Both the position numbers and the translations under genes were made by a program. From positions 372,001-436,000 of the forward strand of contig JBAIAA010000693.1 in the NCBI GenBank assembly GCA_037893245.1: a stretch of 64,000 nucleotides of DNA. The letters are read 5' to 3'. A model generated the notes under the pieces. That model did not search any database and was not told the DNA's origin. It worked only from the letters and a program-made list of their open reading frames with translations. Numbering within the stretch: the first letter of the stretch is position 1; every line of letters begins with the position of its first letter. This document shows, in pieces, positions 1 to 11,228 of the stretch. This DNA is from Crossaster papposus (lineage: Eukaryota; Echinodermata; Asteroidea; Velatida; Solasteridae).

Positions 1-327
1 TGCGACGAGTTGACCGACATCAAGTGGATTTCATCAGTGGGGAGTGGACTTAGCGGCTGTTCCAAGAGATCTTCGTAGCTACTTCATTGGCAGGGCCGAT
101 TGTCGTCTCCTCTGATGACCAAGGGTAATCCGGATTACCTAAACAAACTAGAATATTATATACATTACTACAAGATATTGTTTTTAATCAATTACAGTTC
201 TTTCTTAACATAGTTCTGAGGACTACTCAGAATTTATGAAGCTATCATTCTGATACGCTAAAGGTATTCACACGTTTGCCAACAAAGCTATAATTTCAAT
301 AACTAAAATATATGTCATACAATATTA
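1..327. other. Downstream flank of Gypsy element, no LTR seen
   Basis: No gene is recognised here. For the minus-strand Gypsy element this is the region after the chromodomain, where a polypurine tract and the 3' LTR should follow. I cannot match it to the LTR at 5447-6156, so the 3' LTR either lies before the window or is missing. Confidence 0.4.
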
Positions 328-666
328 TTAATTTGGTTTGCCAGTGATACGGACAGGATTGCACTGAAGATAGTTTCTAAGGGTTTCGTTGAGATTTTCA
401 ACAGGTTCCCATGAATTTTTGCAGTTGGGGAAATCTTTCCACTTTATCAAAAAGTGTAGTTTACCGTTGACAAACTTGCCCCGTAGAACCTTTTCTACGT
501 GAAACTCTTTACCAGCAGGTTGTCCAACGTACGGTAAACCAGGTATATTTAACCTAGTTTGCTGGGGTTGTTGCGTAGCTAACAAAGGCTGAAAGGAACC
601 TTCTGGACAATCACTGTCTTCAATGAAATCAAGTGGATCTCTCTGAACAAAATCCCTTGGCATCAC
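328..666 (-). CDS. Chromodomain tail of Gypsy polyprotein
   Basis: This is the C-terminal end of the chromovirus-type Gypsy polyprotein. Residues about 55-100 form a chromodomain, with the FHVEKVLRGK start, the LIKWKDFP core and the SWEPVENL end. In this family the domain binds marked chromatin and guides integration. It lies in the same frame as the integrase at 679-1773, separated only by a TGA at 679-681, so it is one polyprotein cut by a stop rather than a separate gene. The preceding 50 residues are proline- and glutamine-rich linker. Confidence 0.85.
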   Translation of the reverse strand: MMPRDFVQRDPLDFIEDSDCPEGSFQPLLATQQPQQTRLNIPGLPYVGQPAGKEFHVEKVLRGKFVNGKLHFLIKWKDFPNCKNSWEPVENLNETLRNYLQCNPVRITGKPN

Positions 667-678
667 GTGATTTGGTGG

Positions 679-1773
679 TCAGGCAAAACGATTATATGCG
701 AATTTCATTCGGTTTACATGAATTGGCACACGAAGTAATTTTTTATTTTCCAGGTTTCGGACTCTGAAATTAACAAGACCGGTTTGTTGCACAAGCAAAT
801 ATGGACCACACCAGAATTTCTGGAGTTTTTTAGACAGTCCTTTTTGGGTTGCTGGGATATAAATATAAACCACATCTCCAACTTGATAGGGTACTTCTTG
901 AGTACGACTGTCATAACGTTCCTTCATTGAAGCTTGGTTAGATTCAAGGTGTTTCTTCGATATTTCTCTGGCAACTTCAAGTTGATCAATTAAGTCATGA
1001 ATATAAGCTCTTACATTTCGGTCTGAATATTCAGGTTTTTCATGAAGAGATACATCAATAGGCAGTATTGCCTCTCTACCATACAACATAAAGAAAGGGC
1101 TAAATCCAATTGAATTGTCTGCAGGAGTACTGCGATACGCAAACTGAATGGCAGAAATATAGTTATCCCAGTTGGTATGGAACTTGTTTACATAATGAGA
1201 TACTGTAGTTAAAATCACAGAATTAAATCTTTCTTGTACAGCATTACATTGCGGATGGTACGGACTAGTGTTTACTTTGTCAGTACGCATGATTTTGCAC
1301 ACTTCTTGAACTAATTTACTTAAAAAGTTCGTTCCTCGGTCACTTAAGAGTACACGGGGGCAACCATGATTACAAATAATTTCTTTGAAAAATACAGTTG
1401 CTACAGTGGCAGAGTCCGTTTTAGCAATGGGCACAAGGATAGGCCATCTAGTACAATGATCCATGAAACATAATACATATCTATTTCCTGATTCAGTAAC
1501 TGGGAGGGGGCCTAGAATATCTACGCTAACCCTTTGAAATGGTCCAGGAACTTTCATGGTAAGCAGTGGGGCTACAACTTTGTGCTTTGGTGTTTTAACA
1601 CGGTGACAAGAATCACAAGATCTGACCCAATTATCAATATCACGATGCATGAACTTCCAAAAATATCGTTGCCGAATTTTACTGTATGTTCTATGGAACC
1701 CAAAATGAGCCGACAGAACTAGATCGTGACAATGATGAAGAACAGTATCTATGTACGGACTTGGGATGTACAA
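679..1773 (-). CDS. Gypsy integrase
   Basis: The integrase region of the Ty3/Gypsy pol polyprotein. It starts with an HHCC zinc-binding module (His at HFGFH, Cys pair in CDSCH). The catalytic core follows, with the three acidic residues in VDILGPLP, LLSDRGTN and AVQERFNS. A GPY/F-like module (WCGPY) lies near the end. The frame is the same as that of the protease/RT part upstream, with an in-frame TGA at 1807-1809 between them, and the same as the chromodomain after it. The first Met shown is therefore only the first one after a stop, not a true start. The core looks whole; the stops suggest the copy is inactive. Confidence 0.9.
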   Translation of the reverse strand: MYIPSPYIDTVLHHCHDLVLSAHFGFHRTYSKIRQRYFWKFMHRDIDNWVRSCDSCHRVKTPKHKVVAPLLTMKVPGPFQRVSVDILGPLPVTESGNRYVLCFMDHCTRWPILVPIAKTDSATVATVFFKEIICNHGCPRVLLSDRGTNFLSKLVQEVCKIMRTDKVNTSPYHPQCNAVQERFNSVILTTVSHYVNKFHTNWDNYISAIQFAYRSTPADNSIGFSPFFMLYGREAILPIDVSLHEKPEYSDRNVRAYIHDLIDQLEVAREISKKHLESNQASMKERYDSRTQEVPYQVGDVVYIYIPATQKGLSKKLQKFWCGPYLLVQQTGLVNFRVRNLENKKLLRVPIHVNRMKFAYNRFA

Positions 1774-1806
1774 TTGAACAATATTACGTTCTGGTATCCT
1801 TCTGTT

Positions 1807-4443
1807 TCATGGCGTGTGCCAGACATGATACAAAATGCCATTATGTACAAAATACTGATTTACTTTAAGTAATAACCTACGGGCTAGTTTGTTATCCTCT
1901 GGAATGATATCTGATTCTAGATAATCAATGATCGATCTCGAAAACGAGTCATTTTGTTGACCCTGTTTGATTTTATCTAGGTCAATGTTCTCATGAACAT
2001 CAGGTAAGTGATCTTTGAAATTCACCATGTTTTGGTTATTCAAACGTTTACCCTGTTGGTATCTGAGATTTCGCACTTCATTTACTTTAGACAAGTTTTC
2101 TTCATGATCGGAATTATCTAAACCAGTTAAAACTGTCTCAGCGTCTGATTGACTCAATTGTGCGGTCTCAATATGTGAACTTTCTACTGGTGGGTGAGGA
2201 ACACATGTAGGTTGGCAATTGTCTTTACAGATTCTACTCAGAGTGTCTACATTAGCAAGTTTCTTGCCTGGTCGGTGTTCAATATCATAACTGTACGATT
2301 GCAAATACAAGGACCAACGAGCTAATCTGCCAGATGAACGTTTTTGGTCAAATAACCATTTGAGAGCTTGATGATCAGTTACAATTTTGAATTTTGGGCT
2401 ATGTTCCAAGTAAGTGGAAAACTTTTTCACTCCCTCAATAACGGCAAGTGCTTCTAATTCCGTCACAGTATAATTGCGTTCCGCTGGCTTAAGTGCTCTA
2501 CTGGCATATGCAATAGCTCTCTCGTTACCGTCCTGTATTTGTGATAATACAAATCCTAATCCTTGAAAAGACGCATCAGTTTGCAAAACAAATTGTGAGT
2601 GTTCATCAAACCTTGGATGGGACAATACAGGTGGCTCTAAAAGTTTTTGTTTTAGTTGCTCAAAAGCTTCTGAACATTCTTTTGTCCATTGGAATGGAAC
2701 ATCTTTACGAGTCAGCGCTGTTAACGGTTGAGCAATTTTGCTGAAATATTTTATGTAACGCCTGTAATAACCAACAAAACCTAGGAATGCACGAACATCT
2801 TTGACATTCTTTGGTGATGGGTATTCTTGTACAACTTTGAGCTTTTCTGGGTCAGTTGCAACACCGTCTTCACTAATTATGTGCCCAAGGTAGTGTATTC
2901 TATCACATGCAAATGAACATTTCTTTGGTTTAAGTTTAAGATTAGCATCTCTGAATTTCTGAAATACTTGGCACAGATGATCGAGATGGTCTTTGAAAGT
3001 GTCACTATAAATGATGATGTCATCTAAGTACACTAAACAAAACTTCCAATGCAACCCTCTTAGCACTTCATGCATTGTTCTTTGGAATGTACTGGGTGCA
3101 TTGTGTAGTCCAAAAGGTAACACGTTGAATTCATACAATCCGTCTTGAGTAATGAATGCCGTTTTCTTTTTAGAATCTCTATCTAGACCTATTTGCCAAT
3201 ATCCTGACGCCATATCTAGAGTTGAAAAATATGCTGGTTTATTCATACCAAGGTTGTTAAAAGTATCGGAAATACTGGGCAGTGGAAAATTGTCTCTGGC
3301 CGTGATTTGGTTTAATCTCCTAAAGTCAATACAAAATCTGTATTCGCCAGTTTTCTTTGTAACCATAACAACTGGACTAGAAAATGGTGAAGTTGACTCT
3401 GAAATAATACCATCATTTAACATTTTGTTAACATGTTCTCTTATTGTCTGCTGTAACCTAGGTGAATGCCTGTATGGACGGGATCTAACAGGAGGGTTGT
3501 TACCAATATCGATTATATGTTCAACCTTATCGTAAAATCCACGCGGGCTTTTTGCGGTTTCAAACACATCAGCATAACTATTGATTAGAGCTTTAAGCTG
3601 TTGTTGTTGAGTAAGGTTTATGGAAGAGGATGAAATGTTAATTTTATCGAGAACTTCTTGACCACTAAATGAACATTGTGGGTTCGTAACCTCATGACTA
3701 ATGTTGGTGTTAGGTTCGATCTTGTCAAAGTTGGTTAATTCAGAAATGTCATTTTCTTCCACAATATTGAACGTACCAATCTTAGTACGGGGAAAAATTG
3801 TAACTGGAACCTCGGATGGATTCATTACCATAACTGTTACTTTCGTACCAAAGTCTGTCATGCGAGAGCTAGATATAGTGTTAGCAACTACTAGACCAAT
3901 GTTCTGGATATTACGTCCACCATGACAATGACCTATTACACCCGAGGGAAGGTAATTTTTGATTCTGACCTCACAGAGAGATTGTGAACGTGGGGGTACC
4001 GTAATTTCAGTACAGGTACGCAACTGATTTTTCCTATGAATGCGAAGTTTAGATTTCCCAAAATCAATTGACACTTTTTGTGACATTAGGAACTCCGACC
4101 CTAATATAACACTTTGATATAATTGACTTGTCACATAAAAGGGTACCATAAATTGTGCTCCTAAAATGTGTACAGGTACATTGAGAAATCCAACAATCTT
4201 TACACTGTCACCATTTGCTGTGGTTGCATGGTCAAATTTAGGTTTCAACAAACGCAATTGTCTGAAAATAACATTGGTTTTATAGTATTTTTCAGAAATC
4301 AAGTTACTGGTGGCACCCGTATCTATCAAACATTTCAATGTGTCATCGCCGATGGTAATAGAAATTATACTGTTCTGTTCAAGATTAATTTTCAAGGGGT
4401 CATCGTTTTGAACGTCACAGCCGCTTACCCCAACCCCTGTCAC
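1807..4443 (-). CDS. pol: Gypsy pol: protease, reverse transcriptase, RNase H
   Basis: Pol of a Ty3/Gypsy retrotransposon, 878 residues. An aspartic protease comes first, with the CLIDTGAT active site near residue 38. Reverse transcriptase lies at about 310-520, with FCIDFRRLN, FNVLPFGL and the YLDDIIIYS catalytic box. RNase H lies at about 605-720 (LQTDASFQG, TELEAL, VTDHQALKWL). A tail leads to the integrase. The frame differs from gag at 4458-5234, so gag-pol expression would need a frameshift. It ends at a TGA (1807-1809) and the same frame continues into the integrase. Confidence 0.92.
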   Translation of the reverse strand: MTGVGVSGCDVQNDDPLKINLEQNSIISITIGDDTLKCLIDTGATSNLISEKYYKTNVIFRQLRLLKPKFDHATTANGDSVKIVGFLNVPVHILGAQFMVPFYVTSQLYQSVILGSEFLMSQKVSIDFGKSKLRIHRKNQLRTCTEITVPPRSQSLCEVRIKNYLPSGVIGHCHGGRNIQNIGLVVANTISSSRMTDFGTKVTVMVMNPSEVPVTIFPRTKIGTFNIVEENDISELTNFDKIEPNTNISHEVTNPQCSFSGQEVLDKINISSSSINLTQQQQLKALINSYADVFETAKSPRGFYDKVEHIIDIGNNPPVRSRPYRHSPRLQQTIREHVNKMLNDGIISESTSPFSSPVVMVTKKTGEYRFCIDFRRLNQITARDNFPLPSISDTFNNLGMNKPAYFSTLDMASGYWQIGLDRDSKKKTAFITQDGLYEFNVLPFGLHNAPSTFQRTMHEVLRGLHWKFCLVYLDDIIIYSDTFKDHLDHLCQVFQKFRDANLKLKPKKCSFACDRIHYLGHIISEDGVATDPEKLKVVQEYPSPKNVKDVRAFLGFVGYYRRYIKYFSKIAQPLTALTRKDVPFQWTKECSEAFEQLKQKLLEPPVLSHPRFDEHSQFVLQTDASFQGLGFVLSQIQDGNERAIAYASRALKPAERNYTVTELEALAVIEGVKKFSTYLEHSPKFKIVTDHQALKWLFDQKRSSGRLARWSLYLQSYSYDIEHRPGKKLANVDTLSRICKDNCQPTCVPHPPVESSHIETAQLSQSDAETVLTGLDNSDHEENLSKVNEVRNLRYQQGKRLNNQNMVNFKDHLPDVHENIDLDKIKQGQQNDSFSRSIIDYLESDIIPEDNKLARRLLLKVNQYFVHNGILYHVWHTP

Positions 4444-4457
4444 GGTAGGCGGCTGAG

Positions 4458-5234
4458 TCAGTTTAAAGGATAACCTTGGATGTGAACTTTAGAGTAGAAG
4501 TTTGCCTGTTTATGACCGTACTTTCCACAGCGATTACAAGCACCATTAAATCTGGATTGTTTGGAATAAGTTTGAGTGTGGCTGCGATTTGAGCGATGGC
4601 GAAAGAATTGCTGTGGTTGAACTGGTAATGGTTTGCTGGAATTTACCAGGCTTACGATATTATCTACCTGGGTTTGCAAATTATTAAGTTTAGTGGTGAC
4701 CTCATCTTTAATACATGTACTTTGTTCAATGCTCTGAATTGCTGGTGGTTTGCAAATTTTGTCCACGCTTTCACCAAGACGTGCAAAATTGATCGCTTGA
4801 GCCATGTTTTCAGGTTCTTTGGAAATTACGAACGCTTTTAGCGTCGGTCTTAGACCGCGAACAAACCGTGCCATCTGTTCGTTGTCTGATCGGTGTAATT
4901 GTCTACTGAGATGCACTATGTCTGTGAAATATAAGTCAATGGACTCGTTTTCGCCTTGCTGACGCTCGGCCAGTTTGGCTTCTCTAACCCATCGTACACT
5001 ATCACCTTCAAAAGCAAGTCTGAGTGCATCAGTGCATTCAGTTTTCTCGCTATCGGGCAAATCAGCAAACCATAAAGCAGCAGGGCCAGTCAAGCGTAAA
5101 CCCAGTGACAGAACCTTTTTATCGGCTGCAAAGTCTCGCAGTTTACTATAACTATCTAGTCTACACAAAAATAAGTCAAGATCTTCAGTGCCAGAGTAAG
5201 AATCTCTAAACTTCAATTCATATTTGCTCGCCAT
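4458..5234 (-). CDS. gag: Gypsy gag
   Basis: Gag of the same element, 258 residues, starting at the Met about 190 bases inside the primer-binding site. It shows the Gypsy capsid pattern: a WFADLP tryptophan region near residue 55, the LAERQQGENESIDLYFTD helix region, and a YSKQSRF basic stretch. Near residue 233 lies a CX2CX4H zinc knuckle (CNRCGKYGHKQANF) whose fourth ligand, normally Cys, is Phe, so the knuckle looks broken. Gag assembles the particle and packages RNA. It ends just before pol, in another frame. Confidence 0.85.
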   Translation of the reverse strand: MASKYELKFRDSYSGTEDLDLFLCRLDSYSKLRDFAADKKVLSLGLRLTGPAALWFADLPDSEKTECTDALRLAFEGDSVRWVREAKLAERQQGENESIDLYFTDIVHLSRQLHRSDNEQMARFVRGLRPTLKAFVISKEPENMAQAINFARLGESVDKICKPPAIQSIEQSTCIKDEVTTKLNNLQTQVDNIVSLVNSSKPLPVQPQQFFRHRSNRSHTQTYSKQSRFNGACNRCGKYGHKQANFYSKVHIQGYPLN

Positions 5235-5426
5235 TATGATAGAAATATGACATAAAATTGCAATGTGGCATAATAATCAAAATACACAATTTTCACAATA
5301 AAATAAAATATACGCCAGGGGAATACAAGAAAACAAATTTATTAAGTATAAAATTAAATACCTTTTGCATCCCCAAGCGGATCTGCGTCCTTCAGCCAAC
5401 CGGCAGGGTGCGCCACCGAGAATTCA

Positions 5427-5444
5427 GCGCCGGATCTTCCACCA
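5427..5444 (-). promoter_or_regulatory. tRNA primer-binding site of Gypsy element
   Basis: On the minus strand the sequence TGGTGGAAGATCCGGCGC begins two bases after the end of the LTR. A PBS starting with TGG, complementary to a tRNA CCA end, is the expected arrangement. I did not assign the tRNA. Confidence 0.75.
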
Positions 5445-5446
5445 TA

Positions 5447-6156
5447 TGTTATGGACGGTTTGGCCTCCTTAGCCATCCCGCCCAAGGGATCAAGACTAAA
5501 CAATTAAACACAACTTAAACGTTCTTCTTCTTGAAAACGTAGACACACAACAGGGTGTTTTATTTAAACACAACTCAAATGAAATACTAGAAAATATACT
5601 TGATAAATAATACACGAATAATGCACCGTCGACTCGGTGGCGCACCTGAAGGAGACAGACCACGAGTCGACGTTGGGTGTGCCTTATATACTTAACTATT
5701 ACATAACTATTACATAACTATTACACAACACCCACCATGGGTGGAATGGTAACCTCCATGGAACAGCCAGGTGTACATAATCACCGTGACCAGTGAGCGT
5801 GAACTAAACATAAATGTGGGCCGGGGTGAACGTCATCACACTATGTTCACCAGCCCAGTGCCAATAAACCAGTTCAGTATTTCAATGACCCCATGTCATT
5901 TGGGATAACATCGCTGACGTGATATGTGTTACATGCACACTCATTCTGCTGGTAATTTACACGCAAGCATTATGCACCCACATTTATGCGCATGTTAAAC
6001 AATTATCGTTCTAAACGTTTGATTATCTATCCCGAATGACCCCTGACCCATATCACTGTGCACATGCGCAGTTGAAATACTGAACTAGCTTATTGTTTAT
6101 ACCTGTTTGGTCATTCCTCCAGCATAAATTTTGGGAATATCATACCTCTGTCTACA
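5447..6156 (-). repeat. 5' LTR of Gypsy element
   Basis: A 710-bp block reading TGTAGACAGAGG...ACCGTCCATAACA on the minus strand, so it has TG...CA ends. It carries a TATATAA box (5684-5690) and an AATAAA signal (5559-5564) in the order expected for U3-R-U5, followed by the PBS and gag. Its outer edge cuts directly into a HECT exon at 6156/6157. The matching second LTR is not in the window, so the edges rest on the TG/CA ends, the PBS and the exon break. Confidence 0.8.
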
Positions 6157-7510
6157 GATTTGAGGTAGTCAATCCACAATTTCATGACGTCTTCTTCTCG
6201 TTCCCTACGATTTGCCCCAATATCCGAGAGTACAGGCTTGAACATCTTTAGCGCCCGACACGAGTTGTCTGGCAACTGGAACGATCAGGTTACGAAGGAG
6301 CTGTCGATGTTCGCTGATGAGTTCCTGCAGCTTGTAACTGCCAAGTCCTCCAGTTCTGATCTGAAGCAATGAGATATTGAAAATAATGAAAGTGTGCTGA
6401 TGGCAAGAAATGAATTCATTTGACATGGGAATCATCTGCTCCAATTTTTTTTGCCGTTTCCTGTTTCAAATGGGAACAGCTTTTGTTTTCGTCCAAATTG
6501 TACCCTTTGGAATCGTATGTTTTGCAGTGGCTAGAGTGAAATATACCGGTAGCTGCGTTTTGGAATGTTCAATGTTCTCACTTTCTGTAGCAAATAAGAA
6601 AATGGCCACCTTTGAACATCCATACATATTTACCCAAAAAATGCAAGCCTGAAACATTTTGTCTTTTAAAAAAAAACATTGGGTCGCTGAGAAATGGCAA
6701 TTATATATTTAAAAAAAGGGATTTAACATTCTGTCCAAAATTGCTTCAAACAGTGAAACATTTTACTGTGTGCCCACTCATCCACGTGTCGGATTGTTAA
6801 ACATTTTCATTTGTGCAAATTTTATTTGTTTGGTCATCCTGTAATATGATTCCCAATTTTTGAACATTTCCTCATATTGGACTGAAAATGCACATCATGA
6901 ATGTCCCGATCATGTGACTGGAAGTGCACTTATTAAAGATTATAATTTACAACTTACTAGTTAAAAACATTTGTGTAAAATAATGAAATGGGTTTTTTTC
7001 CTGTTCAACAGACTGTGGTTGTTCAGTTACAATTACAATTTGTATTTAATTATTATTTGTTTTTATTTTTTAGAAACACCTTACACATCAAGACAAACAT
7101 GTAGATAATAATATTATGTAATTACTGATAAATAGCATATGGATTTTGTTAAAATAAGAAACAGATGTAGGAATGTTTTGTGATAGATAGCAATGATATA
7201 CAAACTCACCGATACAATCCCAAGGCATAGAATTTGATTAGCCGAACAGCTCTGCCAGCACTGGCTTTTTGAAGGTTAGGGCTAACACCAGATGCCAACA
7301 GAATATCTGTACCGTATTCCATGGAGACAGGATCAAGACTGTTTATCACCGTTTTCAGTGCTTCGTCACTCTCAGCTTCTTGGATCTGCAAAGAAAAATT
7401 AAGCTACAATGACAACAAATGTATAAATCAATGTGCAAAAGATAAATGTATTATGTGTTGGGGTAAATACCTTGGACAATACTTGCAATAATAATGAAGC
7501 CTGCACATCA

Positions 7511-7558
7511 TCCCGCGCCTCGGCTCAGTGATGTTAAAATAATCCTGGCGCGAACTGG
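7511..7558. repeat. Truncated copy of 234-bp TTAA element
   Basis: This 48-bp fragment matches the terminal part of the elements at 33070-33303 and 63664-63897, ending GGCGCGAACTGG followed by TTAT. Only one end survives. It lies in an intron of the HECT pseudogene. Confidence 0.75.
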
Positions 7559-7728
7559 TTATAAATGTCTAAATATTTAACTTTGTCTTCTGCCTACCTT
7601 TTCAATGAAACTACGATTGTGCTTGCTGGGCACATCACGAAGCGTGGGAACGGTCTCCTAATAACCGATGCTGATGCAGTCATACAGAGCAGGGGTCAAA
7701 ACTCCAACAGATGGTCCTCCATAAATAG

Positions 7729-7777
7729 CAATGAATGCCAGGGCCCGACCTTAACAATGAATGCCAGGGCCCGACCT
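7729..7777. repeat. 26-bp tandem duplication in HECT exon
   Basis: Two copies of a 23-base identical block, CAATGAATGCCAGGGCCCG followed by ACCT, begin at 7729 and 7755. The 26-bp step is not a multiple of three, so it shifts the HECT reading frame. With one unit the frame runs on into GGPSVGVLTPAL. Confidence 0.9.
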
Positions 7778-7896
7778 GACCAGTAGTATTCTCGGCTTTC
7801 CAGCTTTTGAGCATTGTGAGTAAGTGTGAATGAATCTGGATAATCAGATTGCTGGAAGATGCCCATCTTTGGCTGCAGCACATCCTTCAATAACAG

Positions 7897-9313
7897 CAGG
7901 CCCGTCAGATGGGGGGGGGGGGCGACGGTTGCGAACGCCCCCCCTTTGAAAATCTTTTTTTTTTTTTTTCTTTTTTTAAGGTTAAGAGAATGATGGCGCT
8001 TTCCCATCCAGTGACATTCCTCTCTCTGTGACTTGTATGGCTTAATTTAAGCACGAAATAGTCTAGGCCCGTTATGTCCGAAATAAATGGAGTGGGCGAA
8101 CACTAAAGACTAGATGACCGTATGGTATAAGATAAATCAAATGTGATTTTATTTGGGGTGCGAGGGGAGAATTGTAATCGCAAATTCTCTTGTGTTAGCA
8201 ATAGCAGTGCTTTCGTGTCTTTACTGTTATGACACTCGTCAGTTGCAGGTAGGTGATTCCATGGTAAGGAATCGGGTCTAACTCGCAAGGTGTGTGGGTT
8301 TGGTGTGGTTACAATCAATGAACGTGAATTCCAGGTATTTGGAACTTAGCCATATTATTTATATTGGGTCCGTATTATTTCTCTTGTATAGAGAGCAGTA
8401 TGTTGGGTTACAACTGTGTTTTTTTACTGCTTGGTGTTTTAATTGTTACGGTCCGGTTGTTTATGGCTCGGTTGCTGATTGGAATTGGCGTTTTTGCGTT
8501 CGCATTTGCCAGAGAAGAGGTTTGATATTTGTTGGTTAAGTGATCTCATTGTTACCTTTTTTCGGTTTATTTCTTGCCATGGCTTTCCTATGCGGAAATT
8601 GTATATGAATATAATGAATATATTCGGATTGTGGGGCACATTGTAGGCAAGAAAAACCGTTTGGTTTGTTTTGGTTGATGAGATGTTTTAGGAGGGATGT
8701 TTCCCTGGTTTTGTTGGTATTCTCTGGGGTATATATGTACAGTTTGCGTACGTAAGATGGGTAGCGTGCAAAACGGCGTGGAAAGTTCCAACTAAGGGCT
8801 AGGCTGACGTCATTAATGCGCAAACAGACTACTGCGCATACTTATTATGCACGAACGGACATGTGCTTTAGTGTTGCTACGACAGTTGATTTTTAACCCG
8901 GATTTTTAGTACTGATTAAGACATGGTTTTGAAACAATAATCTGACATAACGGTGTTACTTAGTCTATTTATGCAAATCACGACTTGGAATTAAAAGGAT
9001 AGAAGGGAAATAAACGGTGTTTTCTCATTTCCTTGTACACTTATTTACACACGTGACCATGTTTTGTCACGTGATCACACGCTGCAACTCGTCAACGGAC
9101 TGGTGGTGGAAGGTTGTTAAGATTGTTGTAGAATCATGTCAAAAACTACTTCCGGTATTTCTGTGCGTCGACCAACAAGAAAGGTAAACTATGACACCAT
9201 AATGGAACATTAAAATAAGAGAATGAGCGTGTTTCCGAAGAAAAATTTTTTTTTTGACTTTTTTGTTGTTGTTGAAAACGCCCCCCCTTTGAAAAAAGTG
9301 TCTTACGGGCCTG
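7897..9313. mobile_element. DNA transposon remnant in HECT exon, TSD AACAG
   Basis: The 1,417-bp insert begins CAGGCCCGTCAGAT and ends ACGGGCCTG, giving inverted ends CAGGCCCGT. Subterminal G/C-rich tracts with CCCCCCCTTTGAAAA are also inverted. AACAG repeats directly on both sides (7892-7896 and 9314-9318). Removing the insert and one repeat joins the HECT frame cleanly (REFKHL to LLKDVLQ). No transposase was recognised inside. CAG-type ends suggest hAT, but hAT normally makes 8-bp duplications, so the class is left open. Confidence 0.75.
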
Positions 9314-9889
9314 AACAGGTGCTTGAACTCTCTGCTGGGCCCCCCATCGTTCACGGTGTGCAAGCTATCAAAGAATCTCATTTCAAGCTTGTAGACATCA
9401 TCCATCTCAGCACAGGTCATAGCCCGCATAAAGCTGCGAAATGGCCTTAATCTGCTTACTTGAACCTCATTCTGGCAGTCAGGTAGGAACTGTGCTATAT
9501 GACACATGAGCAAAGTTGGAAGAGATGTATCATCTTCTCCTTGTGTCCTGTGAAACAATTACATAAATGGATACCATTTGTTTGGAAACACACATATGTG
9601 CAATAAAGTGCAACACGAACATAAAGTTTATCTCTGCAATGCACCGTGAATGTGAAAAAGCGATGATTCACAATGCACCTGTAATAACAATTACTGCCTG
9701 CGAAGTCATACTGGGCTGTTCATCTGATAGCTGGTGAAGTGCATCAGATCTGGCTGTTCGATTTTCCTCGCTTCGGACTGATGCTGCTGGTGCTGCACTA
9801 GCAGATGCTGGTGCTGCACTGGCTGATGCTGCCCGCCTTATGGGCATCATCTCAGGCAAGTCATCTTCCCCTGATAACTAGAAAACAAT

Positions 9890-11228
9890 AGAAAGGTTTT
9901 GCACAGCCAGAAACCCCTGTTCTAGAATCAACGTGACCCCTTTCATTATTATTTTTTCGATTCTTAGGACTTTGTCAAATAGATTTATTTCACTTTCTGT
10001 TGTGTCAATATATTGTGAACAGGGACTAGATACGTCAGATCATCAACAGAGGAGTTTTGGAAATGTTCAGATGTTTTAATAAACACTGTAAAGACCATTG
10101 ACCAAGGTATTAAAGGCATTAATAGCCATCAGCTACAATGTATAAACACTTATACTTTACAAAGTATATGTACCGGTACTTAGTTGAATGCATGATTGCA
10201 TTGCTCTTATGACTTGCTATAGCCAATAACATTTCAGGAAGTGAGCATGTACAATTGTACATACCGGGTACATGTATGAGTTAGTCTTGCATACGCATTG
10301 TGGACCTCCGAACAATATAGGTCCACACAATGCGGGAAGAGGTTACAGTTTGTGGACTTGCCCAGGTCCACAATCCGTTTTTCAGTTTCCGAAAAAGCGC
10401 GCTAGAGGAAAAACGGGTTAGGGTTATATATAGAAAAGATAGAAGGAACAGCTGAGGCCCAGAATCAAAATTTGAGGGTAAATTTGTTTTGGGGAAACGA
10501 GAAAAATGAGTATTTAGTCAACGTTTTTTAACTACACGAAGACAAAGGAATGTCCACAGTACGTATGCAAGGTAAAGCTGTGTGTGTGTACCATTGTGAC
10601 TTGGGCCGATATTCATAGAAGCCTGCTAAGCCTAGTTAACTGCTAAAATGGCCCCTAGTTGACAGTTAAGCCTAGTGAAAGCTAAGTGATACTCATAAAA
10701 CTTTGCCAAGCTTAGTTGGTTGCTAAGTTATGCTAACATTAGAGCTGGTTTTATGGATACAAAATTAGTTGGTAACCACGGAGCAGCAAACTGCGGATTT
10801 AGCGGGCTGCTAAGGCTATAGTTGGCTGCAAAGTTAGCATTGTTTGTATTAATATAGGGCCCAGGTACATGTAGCTATACATAGTTTGGAAAATGGTAAC
10901 CTTTGCTCATCAGTTGTCTAGGTTTTGGATACATGTATACAAAATATGCATTTATCAGTTTGGCTGTGGAAGTTTAGCTGACATTGAACCAATTCAACTG
11001 TATTCAAACAGTTATGTCTTTATTGAGCGGTTTGGCTGGACGACTATAGACACAGGCAAATTTAACATCATAGCAGTGTTGTGTAAATAAGGCTACCCTG
11101 AAGAAGGACCTGTCTCCTTGTTTTCAAATGTAATAATATTGCTAAAGCCTTTTTTGTTTTGTACAGATGTGTTAGAACTTTTGCAAGTATACTGTTGACA
11201 ATTGAAATCCCATTAATAAACTCACCTC
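9890..11228. other. Intron-like stretch of HECT pseudogene
   Basis: AT-rich non-coding sequence between two probable exons. Apart from the inverted-repeat element at 10603-10862, I see nothing coding. Confidence 0.4.
10603..10862. mobile_element. Possible MITE with GGGCC ends
   Basis: It starts GGGCCGATATTCATA and ends TTAATATAGGGCCC, giving imperfect inverted ends of about 14 bases. The interior repeats GCTAAGCCTAGTT-like words in both directions. No clear target duplication was found. Confidence 0.45.
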
